Assembly (NCBI RefSeq): GCF_001625215.2
Contig: NC_030386.2
Coordinates: 19,004,545-19,068,544 of the forward strand
Length of the DNA stretch: 64,000 bases
Direction: 5' to 3'
Source: Daucus carota subsp. sativus
Lineage: Eukaryota > Streptophyta > Magnoliopsida > Apiales > Apiaceae
The position numbers and the translations under genes were made by a program. A model generated the notes under the pieces. That model made no database searches. It was not told the DNA's origin and saw only the letters and a program-made list of their open reading frames with translations. Below, piece by piece: positions 1 to 11,848 of this stretch; position 1 is the first letter of the stretch, and the number at the start of each line of letters is the position of its first letter.

Positions 1-1311
1 AAGAAGATAATCAAGTATGAAAAGCGCAATGTGGTAAAGGAGTATCAGTTTCCAGTCCTTGAGCTTCCTACAATTTTGATATATTTGATCATTGCAAAGC
101 TTCCTTTAAGGACGATTTTTAGTTGCAGAGCCGTATGCAAAGCTTTCCGTGAACTCATAGGAGATCCTTATTTCACAAAAACTCACCTTAAGGAAGCACT
201 TAGTACCAGTACTGCAATTATCGTTAAAGAAAGTTATTTATGCTCTCCGTCTTTTCGTCCTTACATTCTAGAACTGGATTACACCCCCAAAAAATCCCCC
301 TGCTTCAGTGATCACCAATTTTATAATAAGCATGTTATTTCTAGGCAGAGTCAAGGAGTACCCTCCAGAGGTGTCAAATGCTGCTTTCTTGCACGTATTG
401 CAGTTTTGGTTGGTTCATGTAATGGACTGCTGTGTGTAACCTCTCTTTTACAAATAAAACCTACATATTGCATTTGCAATCCTGTTACTGGTGAATGTGT
501 GACTCTCCCCCACCCAACTTCCTTCAGTTCGGACTATTACTTCAACCATTCAGGATTTGGTTTCTGCCCAAAGACTGAGCAGTACAAGGTCATCCTGTTT
601 TTGAGCTCAGAACATACTTTGAGAACAGAAGCTCTGGTGCACACACTGGGAACGGAATCATGGAGAAATATTGGCGAAGCCCCACTCTTTAGTTCACTAC
701 GATCCTTTGATTGTTTCCTGGATGGAAAACTTCACTTCATTACTGCTAGTCATAAAGAGCTATATTCATTTGATCTGGAAACTGAGAAGTTTAAACCTGT
801 CCCAATGCCTGCTCACTTCTCGTTAGAATATTGCAGTGAAATTCCCAGGATCTACGTTGGAGTTATAAGTGGGTGCCTATGTCTATGCTATCCGTTCACT
901 GATGCTTACTTTGAGGTTTACACAATGCAAGAATATGGCGTTCGCGAGTCGTGGATCAAAAAGTTTTCAATTGACATCAAGTTTTGTTGTGGGTTGCGAG
1001 CGATGAAATTGCTGAGACCAATCAAATTTTCAAATAATGGGGAACTTTTGTTCTTATCTAAGCATAAAACTCTTGTGTCATATAATACTCGAAAAAAGAG
1101 TTTTAGATATATCAAGAATTTGGGTGATGAGTGCGGTGACGCTATTGCTTATGTTCCTAGCTTCGTATCCCTTAGGTCTCATGTATTTAAAAGTGGTATA
1201 ACGTATGAAAAGATTAAGCTGGAAAGCTCAATTCAAGTTCAGAATGCATCTTGCCTTTTTTGTTCGTGTAGACTGTTGAACTCGGGATTGGTGTCGATGC
1301 TGAGAAAATGA
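1..1311 (+). CDS. F-box protein with F-box-associated domain (5' end outside window)
   Basis: The reading frame is open from base 1 and ends at TGA 1309-1311. No in-frame ATG precedes the F-box (31 is a GTG), so the true start lies upstream of the window. The first ~50 visible residues are an F-box (pattern LPTILIYLIIAKLPL, then CRAVCKAF), the Skp1-binding module of SCF ubiquitin ligases. The next ~300 residues fit the plant F-box-associated (FBA) fold: GSCNGLLC, a CNPVTGE segment, GFGFCPKTEQYKV, then DGKLHF and the SFDLETEKF type. The protein would be a substrate receptor; its target cannot be read from sequence. A 5'-truncated, frameshifted copy with matching 3' flank lies at 25282-26890. 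About 420 residues are visible, normal for this family. Confidence 0.88.
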   Translation, partial: KKIIKYEKRNVVKEYQFPVLELPTILIYLIIAKLPLRTIFSCRAVCKAFRELIGDPYFTKTHLKEALSTSTAIIVKESYLCSPSFRPYILELDYTPKKSPCFSDHQFYNKHVISRQSQGVPSRGVKCCFLARIAVLVGSCNGLLCVTSLLQIKPTYCICNPVTGECVTLPHPTSFSSDYYFNHSGFGFCPKTEQYKVILFLSSEHTLRTEALVHTLGTESWRNIGEAPLFSSLRSFDCFLDGKLHFITASHKELYSFDLETEKFKPVPMPAHFSLEYCSEIPRIYVGVISGCLCLCYPFTDAYFEVYTMQEYGVRESWIKKFSIDIKFCCGLRAMKLLRPIKFSNNGELLFLSKHKTLVSYNTRKKSFRYIKNLGDECGDAIAYVPSFVSLRSHVFKSGITYEKIKLESSIQVQNASCLFCSCRLLNSGLVSMLRK

Positions 1312-1975
1312 AGGCTGAAAAGCTAGTGCTTCGTAAAATGAATGAGAGTTTCTGAGGAGGGTAGTTATTGCTGATGTGATCTTGGTGTTTCGCATTAATG
1401 GCCGGAAGTTGCTTGAGCTCTCCTGTTCCGTCAGGCATTGGAGTCGATGTATCCAAATTATGTAGAACTTATAACTGTTTTCACTAAAGTACTACAAGGT
1501 CAGTTGACATATATATATATATATATATTTAAGTTTATCTAGATGGGGGCAACATGTCATGCTAGGCGCGCTTACATTGCGATGTTCTGTGTTTCTAAAA
1601 GACTTATCTGGTTGTAGTAGTAAATTGCTTTGAACTTTGTTTTTTGTTTGAAAAGATGTTGGAACTTATTTATCTGTCCAGGACTTCTTGTTCTTCAGGT
1701 GTTTAGCAAAAAAGAAAAATCAATAAACATCTCTTGCCAAGTAGTTGTTCTTTCAAGAATATTTTCTGTAGTTACTGATTTCTCTTGTAATTTTAGAGAA
1801 CAAATGTACTGTGAGTGATAGCACAAGGGGATTTTTATTGTATACGATGTTAGTTATTAATCCATTACAATGGTACGGGTCCTGGATGATCCAAATATAT
1901 ATATAAGTAATAATTTTATATTTAGACAATAATTATAACAGGTGTGTCTTGGACACAAGTAATGCTATTAGACAC
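1312..1975 (+). other. 3' flank / probable 3' UTR of the F-box gene
   Basis: No gene. This stretch is partly conserved next to the F-box pseudogene at 26340-26890 (for example the GGCCGGAAGTTGCTTG motif near 1400 and again near 26440), so it belonged to the duplicated unit. It contains a short (TA)n run near 1510-1529. Confidence 0.5.
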
Positions 1976-1978
1976 TAA

Positions 1979-2543
1979 GGCCGTGTTCACTTGGATGGAA
2001 TGGAATGAGGGGAGAATGGAATGAAAGATTATATAGAAATTTTATGGAAAAAGAAGAAAGTATGAGCTAATAGTGACTAAATATGAATGAGTTCAATTTT
2101 TTTGTGATAAAGATTGTAAAGAAATATGATGTAGAGAATGAGCATTCCTTCCAAAACATGTGGGATAGAATTCTAATTAAAATAGTAGGATTGGAATGAT
2201 TTAAGAAATGAAAATTGTATACATTTTCTTTGATCAACACTATTTTTGAGTACAAAATTCATTCCATTCTCCCTCCATTCCATTCACTCCAAGTGAACAC
2301 AAATACAATGATAATTAAATATGAGTGAGTTAAAACTTTTCATGAAGAAGATGATAGGGAAATATGAACAAATGGAATGAACATTCCTTCCAAAACATGT
2401 GGGTTAGATTTCTAGTTCAAATAGTTGGAATGGAATGATTGAATCAATGAAAATTATAGACAATTTCTTTAATGACCCCCAATTTATAGTACAAATTTCA
2501 TTCCATTCTCCCTTCATTCTATTCCATCGAAACGAACACAGCT
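1979..2543. mobile_element. Tourist-like MITE, tandem dimer with TAA target-site duplication
   Basis: The left end GGCCGTGTTCACTTGGATGG and the right end (reverse complement starting AGCTGTGTTC) are inverted, and TAA flanks both sides (1976-1978, 2544-2546). A second right-type terminus (CTCCAAGTGAACAC) lies at about 2285-2302, followed directly by another copy of the internal sequence (both halves carry CATTCCTTCCAAAACATGTG). The element therefore looks like two units in tandem sharing one internal terminus. The three-base TWA duplication fits PIF/Harbinger-type MITEs. A single-unit relative is at 28081-28410. Confidence 0.75.
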
Positions 2544-2546
2544 TAA

Positions 2547-3557
2547 GAATTAAGGCTTGTATAACAAGTATGATGCTAAGTTGAGATGGTTGTATATGTG
2601 TGTGTAAATATATGTGGTCTTATTCCAATACAAACTATTAAACATATACTTAAATGAGAACCGATGCTTTTAGAAGTACGGGAAGGTCTGTGAGTCCCAA
2701 GATGAACCCTGGGATGGGTCTTGGTATGGTCTAGGTGGGGCTAGTCACTAGTGGACGGGGGTGGGCCCTAGTGGAAAGAGGGTGTGATAAAGTATTGGTT
2801 CTTAAGTTTGTCTAGAGCCCTTCTGGGTCATATTCGAAGTTTTGGTGAGGCTTTAATAGACCCGGGGTGGATTGACATGGCGATCTGGGTGGCCCCCTCC
2901 CCCCACCCCATCTTGATGTGGCGAGGTGATTTGACGACTGTGTGGGTTCCATTGTTGATATGGCATTTGGATATAAATTATAAGTTTTGGAACATTAATG
3001 TGCCAACTAAAGAAGGGTGCATATTGTAAGTTTTAAAAAGTACAAGAAGATTTTTGATCAGTTTAAAACTGGTTTTAAGTTTTTAGGCTAATATTGGTTT
3101 ATATTTGAGCATCTTGTGTGTATGTATCATCAATTTATTAAAATAATTTTCTAATAATTTATTTGTTAATAATAAATTTAAATATACATATATTTATATT
3201 TTAAGTATTTATTTTAATATTAAAAAGATGGGCAATTAACGTTTGAGTTATATTTTTTGACCAAATGATTGAAATAAGAAATTTGACTAGCAAAATTCAT
3301 CAGGATACTTTAAATATTGTGTAAATTATGGTTGATTTTTTTTTTATGTTTAAAATAAATACGCAAATAACCAAACAATTTTCGGAGAACTAATATCCAC
3401 CGTCATCGTAGAATCGATGCGAGTCTTACGGATTATCCAAAATACCGTATGAATCCTTTTAAAAAAAACCTCCGACAACGATACGAAAACGAATACAAAA
3501 CTCAAAACATGACATACAACATCCTAAAATATGGACACGGCCTTGATAAAAAGGTAC
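2547..3557. other. Intergenic, no gene seen
   Basis: AT-rich sequence with short spurious reading frames only. A G/C-richer patch at about 2690-2960 shows no recognisable product. Confidence 0.4.
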
Positions 3558-3760
3558 TCAACAAGGTTTCACAGATCTTGATTGTTTGAAAAACTGAAAT
3601 ACAAAAAAGATGATGAGAGAGCGAAGAGGGTTTAATCGATGAAGGGGTGAAGATTTAGAATATGGAGAATTGGTGGCGGGAACCCTAAATACGAGAGTGT
3701 CTCTCAAACAACGGAGACAAAGAGAAAACCCTAAATACACTCATTCTTAATTATTTGAAA
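3558..3760 (-). promoter_or_regulatory. Possible leader of a lost minus-strand gene
   Basis: Read on the minus strand this has two TTTAGGGTT motifs (telo-box type; AACCCTAAA on the plus strand near 3680 and 3728) and a pyrimidine-rich stretch, as in plant 5' leaders. No downstream coding exon is recognisable. Weak call. Confidence 0.2.
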
Positions 3761-3815
3761 GTTGATTTTTTTTTATCAATTAAATCACTTACGGACAAAT
3801 CATAACTAAAACACA

Positions 3816-4050
3816 CTCCCTCCGTTCCTTTTTATTAGTCGCTTTGACTTGGTGCACGTAATTTAAGATGTATAAAAAACATACTTCTACGTATTATTTT
3901 TCAAATTTTCTTTTTCTGAATAAAAGTTTAACATTTATATTTTTATTCAGAAAAAGAAAATTTGAAAAATAATGAATAGAAATACGTTTTTATTGCATCT
4001 CAAAATACGTGCAAAAAGTCAAAGCGACTAATAAAAAAGAACGGAAGGAG
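3816..4050. mobile_element. Stowaway-like MITE (235 bp)
   Basis: The terminal inverted repeats start CTCCCTCCGTTCC on the left and, in reverse complement, CTCCTTCCGTTC on the right. The following bases (TATTAGTCGCTTTGACTT) pair for over 50 bp. The right flank is TA (4051-4052) and the left flank CA, one change from the expected TA duplication. Related elements lie at 27261-27482 and 31686-31896. Confidence 0.75.
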
Positions 4051-4203
4051 TATCATTTTTACCATAATTAATTCGTATGATATATTTGGATTTAATGAAC
4101 GATGTATTTTCCTTTCAAAAAAAAATAAAAAATGAATGATGTATTTGATATTTAATTTTTCCCTTCAATATATTTTTGGATGAATACCATCAATGACTCC
4201 ACC

Positions 4204-5072
4204 TAGGGGTGTGCATGGTGCGGTTTGGTGCGGTTCCGGACATTAACCGTTACCAAACCGATGAATGCGGTTCGGTTCGGTTAATCATCATTAATCGTAA
4301 CCGGCTAACCGCACCAACTAAAACGGTTTTTCGGTTGCGGTTAACCATTTGTCGGTTGCGGTTTTTTTTCGGTTTTTCTACTACTATTTGCTACACTTGT
4401 GCATAATGATTTTTTTTAAAAAAATATAAAATTTTCATGAACATGTACAATATGTTCGGTTATTATTTACTATTGTTTCTATAATAGGAAACATTACATA
4501 CTTTCATCTAAAAAACCTTAATACACAATAAAAACTAAAACATACATATTTTGACAAGAAATTAGATGATGTCAAGTCAATAAAATTACCCAAAATCAAC
4601 TAATCATGAAATTCAAATAAAAAGTTTTCAAAAAGTACATAAATAAAAAAAGTAGAATAGGTTTCATAATAAAATTTGATCAGCAGATTAACAACATACA
4701 TATTTCTGTTTTGTGGCAAATCACAATAGCCCTAGTTTTCGATCAAGCGCTCCTCCAAATATTTGGATGCCCGGTTATTTAAGTGACTCAGCAAGTATGC
4801 AAGTATGGAAGAAGAACCTCCATATAAAATTAGATGTGAAGTTTAAAAATGACTAAGGTGATTTATTACTATTATTAATATATATATATATATATATCGG
4901 TTCGGTTAATTGCGGTGCGGTTTTAACATAAAACCGAAAATAAAACCGCACCACTAATTTCGGTTTTTTATCTCGGTTATTTTCGGTTTTATTTGCGGTT
5001 TGGTTTTTCTGGGGATGATTTTTCGATTTTTTTAGGTTTTTTTTGCGGTTTCGGTTTTTCTTGCTCGCCCCG
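4204..5072. mobile_element. hAT-type non-autonomous element, GGTTCGG-rich, perfect 8-bp TSD
   Basis: The left end TAGGGGTGTGCA and right end (reverse complement CGGGGCGAGCAA) form short imperfect TIRs. Subterminal regions are crowded with cGGTTt/aaACCg repeats, typical of transposase-binding arrays. The eight bases ACTCCACC flank both sides exactly (4196-4203 and 5073-5080), the duplication length of hAT elements. The AT-rich core (4400-4890) has no transposase. Two relatives are at 17820-18556 and 22939-23643. Confidence 0.85.
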
Positions 5073-5429
5073 ACTCCACCACTCAGCTCAAGGAATTAGG
5101 GTCTGTTTGGGATTGCTGTTAAAAATTGCTGTTGCTGTGAGTAAAAGTGCTGTTCAAAAAAGTGCTGTTTGTAAAAGCTGAGACTGTTTGGTAAACTTGA
5201 TTTCAAATGTGCTGTTTGAGTAAAAGCTGAAGACAAACTGTTTGGTAAATTTTTTGTTAAAGTGTTGTTTAGATTTATAATTAGAATTAAAATAATCTTT
5301 TATTCATTATTTCATAGAGAAATATTAACAACAAATATAATTGTTTAAACTCTGATAAATATAATTGCAAACTCTAATAAATTGAGTAGTATAATTATAT
5401 TCTAAGCCAAAATATATAATTTATAAGTT

Positions 5430-6818
5430 TTACATCATTAAACTATGAGCTATTTGATTGCGGATAATGTTCATCTCACTTGCCCTATCACTTTTCTGAC
5501 TTTGCTCTAAAACTTGTGGTCGACGATCCGGAAAAATATCTCTTGGCACAAATTCTGGATGCATATCAACTTCATGAAAAATAGTATCTTTAATGGAGCT
5601 CAACCTGATGTAATTATGCAATGCCATGGATGCCACAACTATATCTCTTTGAGATCTAAATGAATATTGTGGCATGTATGCCAAAATCTTCCATCTTTTC
5701 TTCCAAACTCCAAATGTCCTTTCAATACAACTTCGAAGGGATGAATGCGCTTTATTAAATATTTCTTGGTAACCCTCCGGTGCTTGTCCACGACGAAAAT
5801 CAGGAAGATGATATCTAACTCCTTTGTATGGACCAAGATATCCTAATGTTTGAGGGTATCCAGCATCTACCAAATAATATTTATCTACATATAAAAGTAA
5901 AATGATGATCAATCTAACAAACAATTTTATGTGTGTGCACACGTGTGTATTGATAAAACTTACTCTGTGGTGGAGATGGAAAATTCAAATGTGGTGTATT
6001 AACTGCTGCATTAAAAATCCGGGTATCATGAGCTGTGCCTTCCCATCCAGCTAAAACAAAGGTAAAGCGCATGTCAAAGCTACATACAGCCATCACATTT
6101 TGTGTTGGCAAATTTTTCCGTCCAATAAACCGCACTTGATCATTTACGGGTACACATGCATGCACATGAGTACCATCAATAGCACCGATACAATCCTACA
6201 TAGACATAAAATATATATCTATTAGAATATAATTATATGTGTAGCATCATAATTATTATAAGAAAATGCTAAACAAGTTGTGGAAGAAATTTATACCTTA
6301 AAATGAGGCATATACCTCTGATCATTAAGTATATGGGATGAGATCTTCTTAAATTCTGGATCGTCAGGTTTTATCAGTTCTTTTGCAAATGAGCAAACTG
6401 ATCGTAAAACTTCATGGAAAACTCTACTTATTGTTTCACCGGAATGTTGAAAACGTTCTTGTGCATGTCTATTTGATGCACCTTGGGCTAAAATAAACAC
6501 AAAAATTCCGACTTTTTCGATAACTGACATCCTTCGAGATGGTTTTAGCTCATAAATATTTTCTAAGTCATGACAGAGCTGAAAAAATGTTTCTTTTTCC
6601 ATTCTGAACATAATCTTGCACCTATTTGCATTCATAGATAATATTTCTTGCATCCATCTATGACCTGTCTGATAAGATGTCATACAAGGGACTTTATGAA
6701 TAAATGTGCAATAATACTCTGTAATTGCAGCAGTTGTACACACTATCAAATCCCAGAACTCATCTGTATCATCAATCATCTCATCGGTGATGTGATCTTG
6801 AGTATCCATGTCATTCAT
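5430..6818 (-). CDS. Harbinger-type DDE transposase (HARBI1-like), 3 exons
   Basis: Predicted exons on the minus strand are 6818-6297, 6195-5965 (5964 at the donor) and 5884-5430. Introns 6196-6296 and 5885-5963 have GT-AG ends and restore one frame. Across the first junction the reading becomes FK|DCIGAIDGTHV, and across the second PPQ|NKYYLVDAGYP, both canonical for plant Harbinger transposases. The catalytic triad is visible: D in AIDGTH (exon 2), D in GTAHDTRIF (exon 2), E in CIERTFGVWKKRW (exon 3). Exon 1 holds an N-terminal helix-turn-helix-like region (FRMEKETFFQLCHDL, QERFQHSGETISRVF). The start at 6818 is inferred because an acceptor-like TTAG lies just before it. No stop or frameshift was found. 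It would cut and integrate the element together with its Myb-like partner. Confidence 0.88.
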
Positions 6819-7006
6819 ATCTAACAATATAACCAGATAAGAAATTAGCAAACAACTAATATTCAACAATAAGCTAGAATAATTCATAAAAAAATCACAC
6901 ACCAAAATCAGATGTCAATGTCATGGAATAAAGCCGAACATAAAAAAGTAAAACTCCTAAACAAATATTTAAGTAAATAAAAGTATCTTGAGATAACTAG
7001 ATTTAA

Positions 7007-7582
7007 TTAGTACTTCGAATTCCTCATGTCTTGTTGTTCTTTTTGATATTTTAACCAGCCAACTTTAGCTTCTGTTGTCTCTAGATGTTTCCATAACTCC
7101 CTTTTTGCTTTCTGTTCAAACATAGTCACAGCAAAATAGTACAATTCAATGTTCTTAGGGACATCTGGAATGGCATGCAGATCATCCATAATTTCTTTTA
7201 TAGTATAACCAACTTCTGAGATGCCACTTCTCTTTTCAACTGTTTCCACCAGTTTTGATATATCAGACCGTAATTTTGACGCGCCACTCATTCTCTGTTT
7301 CTTACCTTTATCTTTTGCATTTGTACTTGTACCCTGACCAGATTCAATATTTCTTTTGCGTGTCTTCCGTTTCTTACCAATGTTAGAATTATCATCTGAA
7401 ATTATATCATCTTCTTGTAAGAATCTGTCCATGCTCTTTTGTAGTGGATCATCGGCAGAATCATTCAAACTAATAATATCATCCTCATTTTGATCCTTTT
7501 TCCCTAGTACATCTGCATCTGAAGAAGGTGCCCAAGCAAATTCTCCCGTGGCAACTGTATCTGCATCTGCATCTGAAGATTG
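7007..7582 (-). CDS. Harbinger accessory ORF, Myb/SANT-like family C-terminal part
   Basis: The frame is open from 7582 (just after an in-frame TAG at 7583-7585) to the stop at 7007. It carries an acidic segment with EFAWAPSS, a lysine/arginine-rich nuclear-localisation-like stretch (GKKRKTRKR), and a C-terminal helical part (FEQKAKRELWKHL). Plant Harbinger elements encode such a second protein, in which an N-terminal SANT domain binds DNA and recruits the transposase. I see no SANT domain upstream in 7600-8600, so it is either in an unrecognised exon or deleted. There is an acceptor-like TTCAG at the 5' edge. Confidence 0.6.
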   Translation of the reverse strand, partial: QSSDADADTVATGEFAWAPSSDADVLGKKDQNEDDIISLNDSADDPLQKSMDRFLQEDDIISDDNSNIGKKRKTRKRNIESGQGTSTNAKDKGKKQRMSGASKLRSDISKLVETVEKRSGISEVGYTIKEIMDDLHAIPDVPKNIELYYFAVTMFEQKAKRELWKHLETTEAKVGWLKYQKEQQDMRNSKY

Positions 7583-8835
7583 CTAGGTGAAGGCTTTTAA
7601 AAATATTTGAAGCTGACATGACATAGATGATACTAATGTATGAATTTTAATTTGCAATGTCCTACATCTACTGCAGCATTCTTGACAGAATAAATAATAC
7701 TAACAAGATACCGAAAAAGGCAAATATGGGAAAAACTCATGAAAGGAATCAACCAAATAGTAAGAGCATGTAAACAATATAGATTTTTCAGAGTCTAATA
7801 AAAGACAATAGCATAAAATAATTAGAAGGTGCCCATATGATAGAACGGCCAGAACATTCACCAAAACATGAATAAATATACATAGTTATTGAGAGGATAC
7901 TAACCAAAGTGAAAGCTGCTCAGGCTCTGTTTCTTGCCCTCCCTCGAAAACAAGCTGAATTATAAAGGCAAGTCATTGATTTTTAGTATAATACGTATTA
8001 TAATCATAAGTGTTTTATACGTCTGTGCTTTTGGTGTCATCATAGAAGACTATTAACTGATTATTTTGTATGATTTATGAGGTTTTTCAAGAAAAATATT
8101 TTATTAATATATATAGTTTGTATTAATATATTTATATAATTTTATTTATAAGTTATTTTCAACGCATACCATTTACTAAAATATTTTTATTTATAATACA
8201 ATATTTTTTCAATATCATTTATTTCTATTCGATTTAGAAAATCTAATTTTTATATTTATTTAAAAATTATATATAAATACATATGATTTACCAAAATATG
8301 CTTTTTAACTTATTATTTATATAAAGATATAATTTTCTTCTTCGTTTAATGTATATTACTCAGCGAATTTAATTTTTACCACAATATTATAATTAGATTT
8401 TTTTACAACAAATTTAATGAAACAAAAAAATATAACTTTAAATAAACAACAACCAAATATATTTTAATAATTTATTTTGAGTTTTTCCTTTTAAATTTAT
8501 TACCAAAAATTTCACCTACCAATAGTCCAAGTTATAATAAAAAAATGTTTTATAAATATAGTTTTGTTTTGTTGTTTTGTTTAAAGTGTTGCAGCTAGGG
8601 TATAGTTATATATAAAAAAATTGTATCCGTGGGGGTTCGATGCTCAGGACTGTAACAACTGCGCGCAACAGTAGCTTTTGTAAAAAGCAGGGGTACACCA
8701 GCTTTCTGTAAAAGCAGCTTTTGGACAAAAAGCACAGTTGCAAAAAGTTGTTTTAAATTTTACCAAACATGTTTATACCAGCTTTTTATCAAAAAGCTGC
8801 TGTTGTGGTTGGCAACCGCAACCCCAAACAGGCAC

Positions 8836-10190
8836 TTACTCTCAACAACGAGAGATATGAACAAGAGGGTTTTTCATAACCTGAGGCCCGAACACCGATT
8901 TACATTCAGGTTTGGAGGGAGAGATCACTGAGAGATTATACAGAGAGAAAGAGATCAGAGAGACGTCAGAGAAAGAGAGCAGTGAGAAAGAAAGAGATCA
9001 GCGAGAGAAAGTGAGGAGAGAGAGAAAGAGAGACAATTAATCAACTGCGATCTACAATTTGAGGTCAGTTTTAATCACGAACCCTAGAAATTCACATTCC
9101 TACTATTTTCAAGTAATTGCTTCTCATACTATAATTTATATATTTGTTAGTGTTATCCTCGTGAATCATATTTGTGATATAAGCTGTTTGTTTGTGTATC
9201 AGAGCTGATATTATCTAGTATTCAGTCACTTTTTTGATTCGAATTTTTTCTAGTTGTTGATGACTCAGATTGTTTTAGATATGCCGGAAGTGGCAATTAT
9301 GTGACGAAAGGGTGAGGGAGAATGGTTTTTAAACACTGAGACCTTAGCTGAAAAATGGCGGGATTAGATATAGTCTCGTGATTGTGAGATGTGAGAGTAT
9401 TAATGGAACATCTTGATGTGTGAATATGTTGTAATAAGTTATTAATGTCGTAAGTTTTTGCGAGTGTTCTATAATTAGGATGTTCATATTAGTATTTGTC
9501 GTTTACTTGGTTACGGAGTAATTTAGGTTTATTATATATATGGATGAAATCCTTCAGTTAATATCACTCCAGATTATTATGATTCGTTGATTTGTGAAAG
9601 GTTTATGCCTTATTTGTTTTCTCTTTTATCTTTAAACCCCATTTTTTTCACTTTGCTCATCTAGTTTTTAGCTTTTTTACAAATCTCCTAGCCTTATGAA
9701 GTTGTTAAAGCACATCCCAGCATCATCGTATACTCTGGAAATGTTTGGCAATATTGTATATAGTACTCAATGTCCCCTATTTATGACTGCACTTCTAATA
9801 AACATATTCATTAAAGCTGAATTGAGAGAGTTTTCTACTGTAGCTGGTCATATGTGAAGGATTGTTTGGCATTTTGTCTTGTTGTTTCTAATTTGTTGCC
9901 GTTCTAATCAGCATGTGCACGCATAATAGTATTATCATCTATTGTTTCTTGCTATATCTACTCTTATGACTGCAGATTTGTTGCTTTTACTGTAGTGGCG
10001 AGATTCTTTTCATTCATGACATTACCAATGCAGTTGTCCCCCTTGACAGAAAGTCATGTCATCTTATATTTGCTCTTTAGTCAAGTTCTCTTGATTCTTG
10101 GTTGGCATTACTAAGAAAAACAGGTCCAGCTCATCCCCTCAATATTTCATTGTCAGCTCTGTGTCTCCACATGTTTCTTTTGCATTCCAG
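8836..10190 (+). promoter_or_regulatory. GA-rich leader-like tract and putative first intron
   Basis: Bases ~8925-9040 are a purine-rich tract of GAGAGA/AGAGATCAG repeats like many plant 5' leaders, followed by a donor-like GAG|GTCAGT near 9061-9068 and about 1.1 kb of intron-like AT-rich sequence. A 24-codon upstream reading frame begins at an ATG near 8858. This may be the 5' end of a gene whose exons are 10191-10283 and 13169-13312. Inference only. Confidence 0.3.
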
Positions 10191-10283
10191 AAGGCGTTGA
10201 AGATGTTAAATGCTGGTGATCATATTGAAGAACTAATTGCTAAACGAGAAGTAACGGATGAAGACAGGCTTCTACGATGTATG
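10191..10283 (+). CDS. Exon-like segment of an unrecognised gene
   Basis: Exactly 93 bases (31 codons) lie between an acceptor (TTTTGCATTCCAG) and a donor (GTATGT). They read KALKMLNAGDHIEELIAKRE and then VTDEDRLLRCM, a charged, helical, non-repetitive sequence that looks coding. I do not recognise the family. A possible second exon lies within 10683-10850 (an open frame containing DPAAEMQHVGPQHSDFLKHF), but its borders are unclear. Confidence 0.35.
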
Positions 10284-11504
10284 GTATGTAATAACTAACA
10301 ACTAATTGGGCTTGACCTCCTTTCAATACTTGACCAAATGTGTCTTCAGTTGGCCTATAAAAAACAGGATTTAAACCTTGTAATATCCAAGTGGAAAAGC
10401 TTAAAGTTGTTTCAGAATTGTAGAATACTGAAAAAGAATAGAGACATGACATCCAGATATGCACTTTAATTGCAACATAATTGAGAGTATTTGATGTTAG
10501 TAAGTATGATCCATAGTATATAATTGCTTATTTCACAAATGTGTCGATCTCTAGAACACATAGCAATCTGTTTGACCCACTTTTGGTATATCTGTTGTTT
10601 TCAAATTGCTCATGCATCCTTTCTTATTATCAAGGAATATAATTTGATAGTTTGTTCTCTGTCTTCTGTACACTTTGCGGTACAAGAAATTCTCATCATT
10701 TTAAAGCACTCCCCTCGGAGTGATCCTGCAGCTGAAATGCAACATGTAGGGCCACAGCATAGTGATTTTCTGAAACATTTTATGCAAAAGTTACCCATAT
10801 ATGCACTCACAAGCATACATGATGCGATATTTATTTTGGCAAAAATGTGATTCAGGACATTTAGTAACAGGGACAAGCGAGTGTTACGGTTAACGATTCA
10901 GTAGCAATAAATTTGCCAGTTGCAATAATTTTACAAGTGACCACTAGCAACTGGCAAGTAGGTAACAAAATTATCATCGAAATTTACTAAAAACGTAATT
11001 AATTTTTGATAGTGCAAAGGAAAAAACCAAAAAGGTAAATCATGAATTTGAACTAAAAAGATTTGTCTTTGCCACACATTCAAGAAAATGCAAAAGTTGG
11101 ATGAAATCCCTTTTTAGGACTATGAGCAAATAGCGACTGTTAGACTCATAGAACAAGTAATTGGTTGAACTACCGAGATAAATTATCTCAGTTGACGAGA
11201 TATACAGTTCACTAATTAGTGACTCCTAAAATCTAAACGGTTAAATTTCATATTGGTCAATGCGAATGATTAAATCTTTTGATAACTCAAATCTTTTGAT
11301 TAAACATGCAACTCATTCTGACTAGCACTATATATTTCTAACCTAACAAAGATGCCATAGAATTGAAACTACCAATTAACAAAAGCCTCGGATGAATCTG
11401 GAGTAAACAAGTGTCAAGATAGTTTAGGTAGAGTCCCAATTTCATTTAATTAAAATCTATTGTGTTGTTGAAAATAATATCGTATATTGCATCCCTTGTA
11501 TTTA

Positions 11505-11848
11505 ATATCACATAGCTGCCAAAGCACTTGTATTTTTTTTCAAAATTTAAGGAACTATACATATAGATATATTCATCACAAGAACTCAAATCAAGAAGCT
11601 TATAATTCTATTCATATACACATACAGATTTATTAAAATAAATAATTATATATATATATATACTATGTTACCCGGACTCGGCTGAAAGTGTCCAAACTGG
11701 ATACGTGTCCGAGTGTCGGACTCGGCAATATTTTGAAAATTTCACATGTTTTTGGCCTAAAATAAGTGTCGGAGTGTCCATACCATGTCCGAGTGTCGAG
11801 TGTCCGACACGGGTACTCGAGGCAAAATGAAGAGTCCGGGTAACGTAG

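Larger units (their letters stand above)
5099..8835. mobile_element. PIF/Harbinger DNA transposon, near complete, TTA TSD
   Basis: The outer 22 bases are inverted repeats with 18 matches: left GGGTCTGTTTGGGATTGCTG, right reverse complement GTGCCTGTTTGGGGTTGCGG. TTA flanks both ends (5096-5098, 8836-8838). Subterminal AAAGCTG/CAGCTTTT repeats occur at both ends. Inside, on the minus strand, are a three-exon DDE transposase (5430-6818) and a second ORF of Myb/SANT-like accessory type (7007-7582). The 3.7-kb length and intact transposase make it a candidate autonomous copy, but no N-terminal SANT domain is seen in the second ORF, so it may depend on a relative. The element abuts the right end of the hAT-type element at 4204-5072. 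Confidence 0.9.

Noticed and set aside
5639..5836. 65-codon frame overlapping the transposase
   Set aside because: Out-of-frame shadow of exon 3 of the Harbinger transposase.
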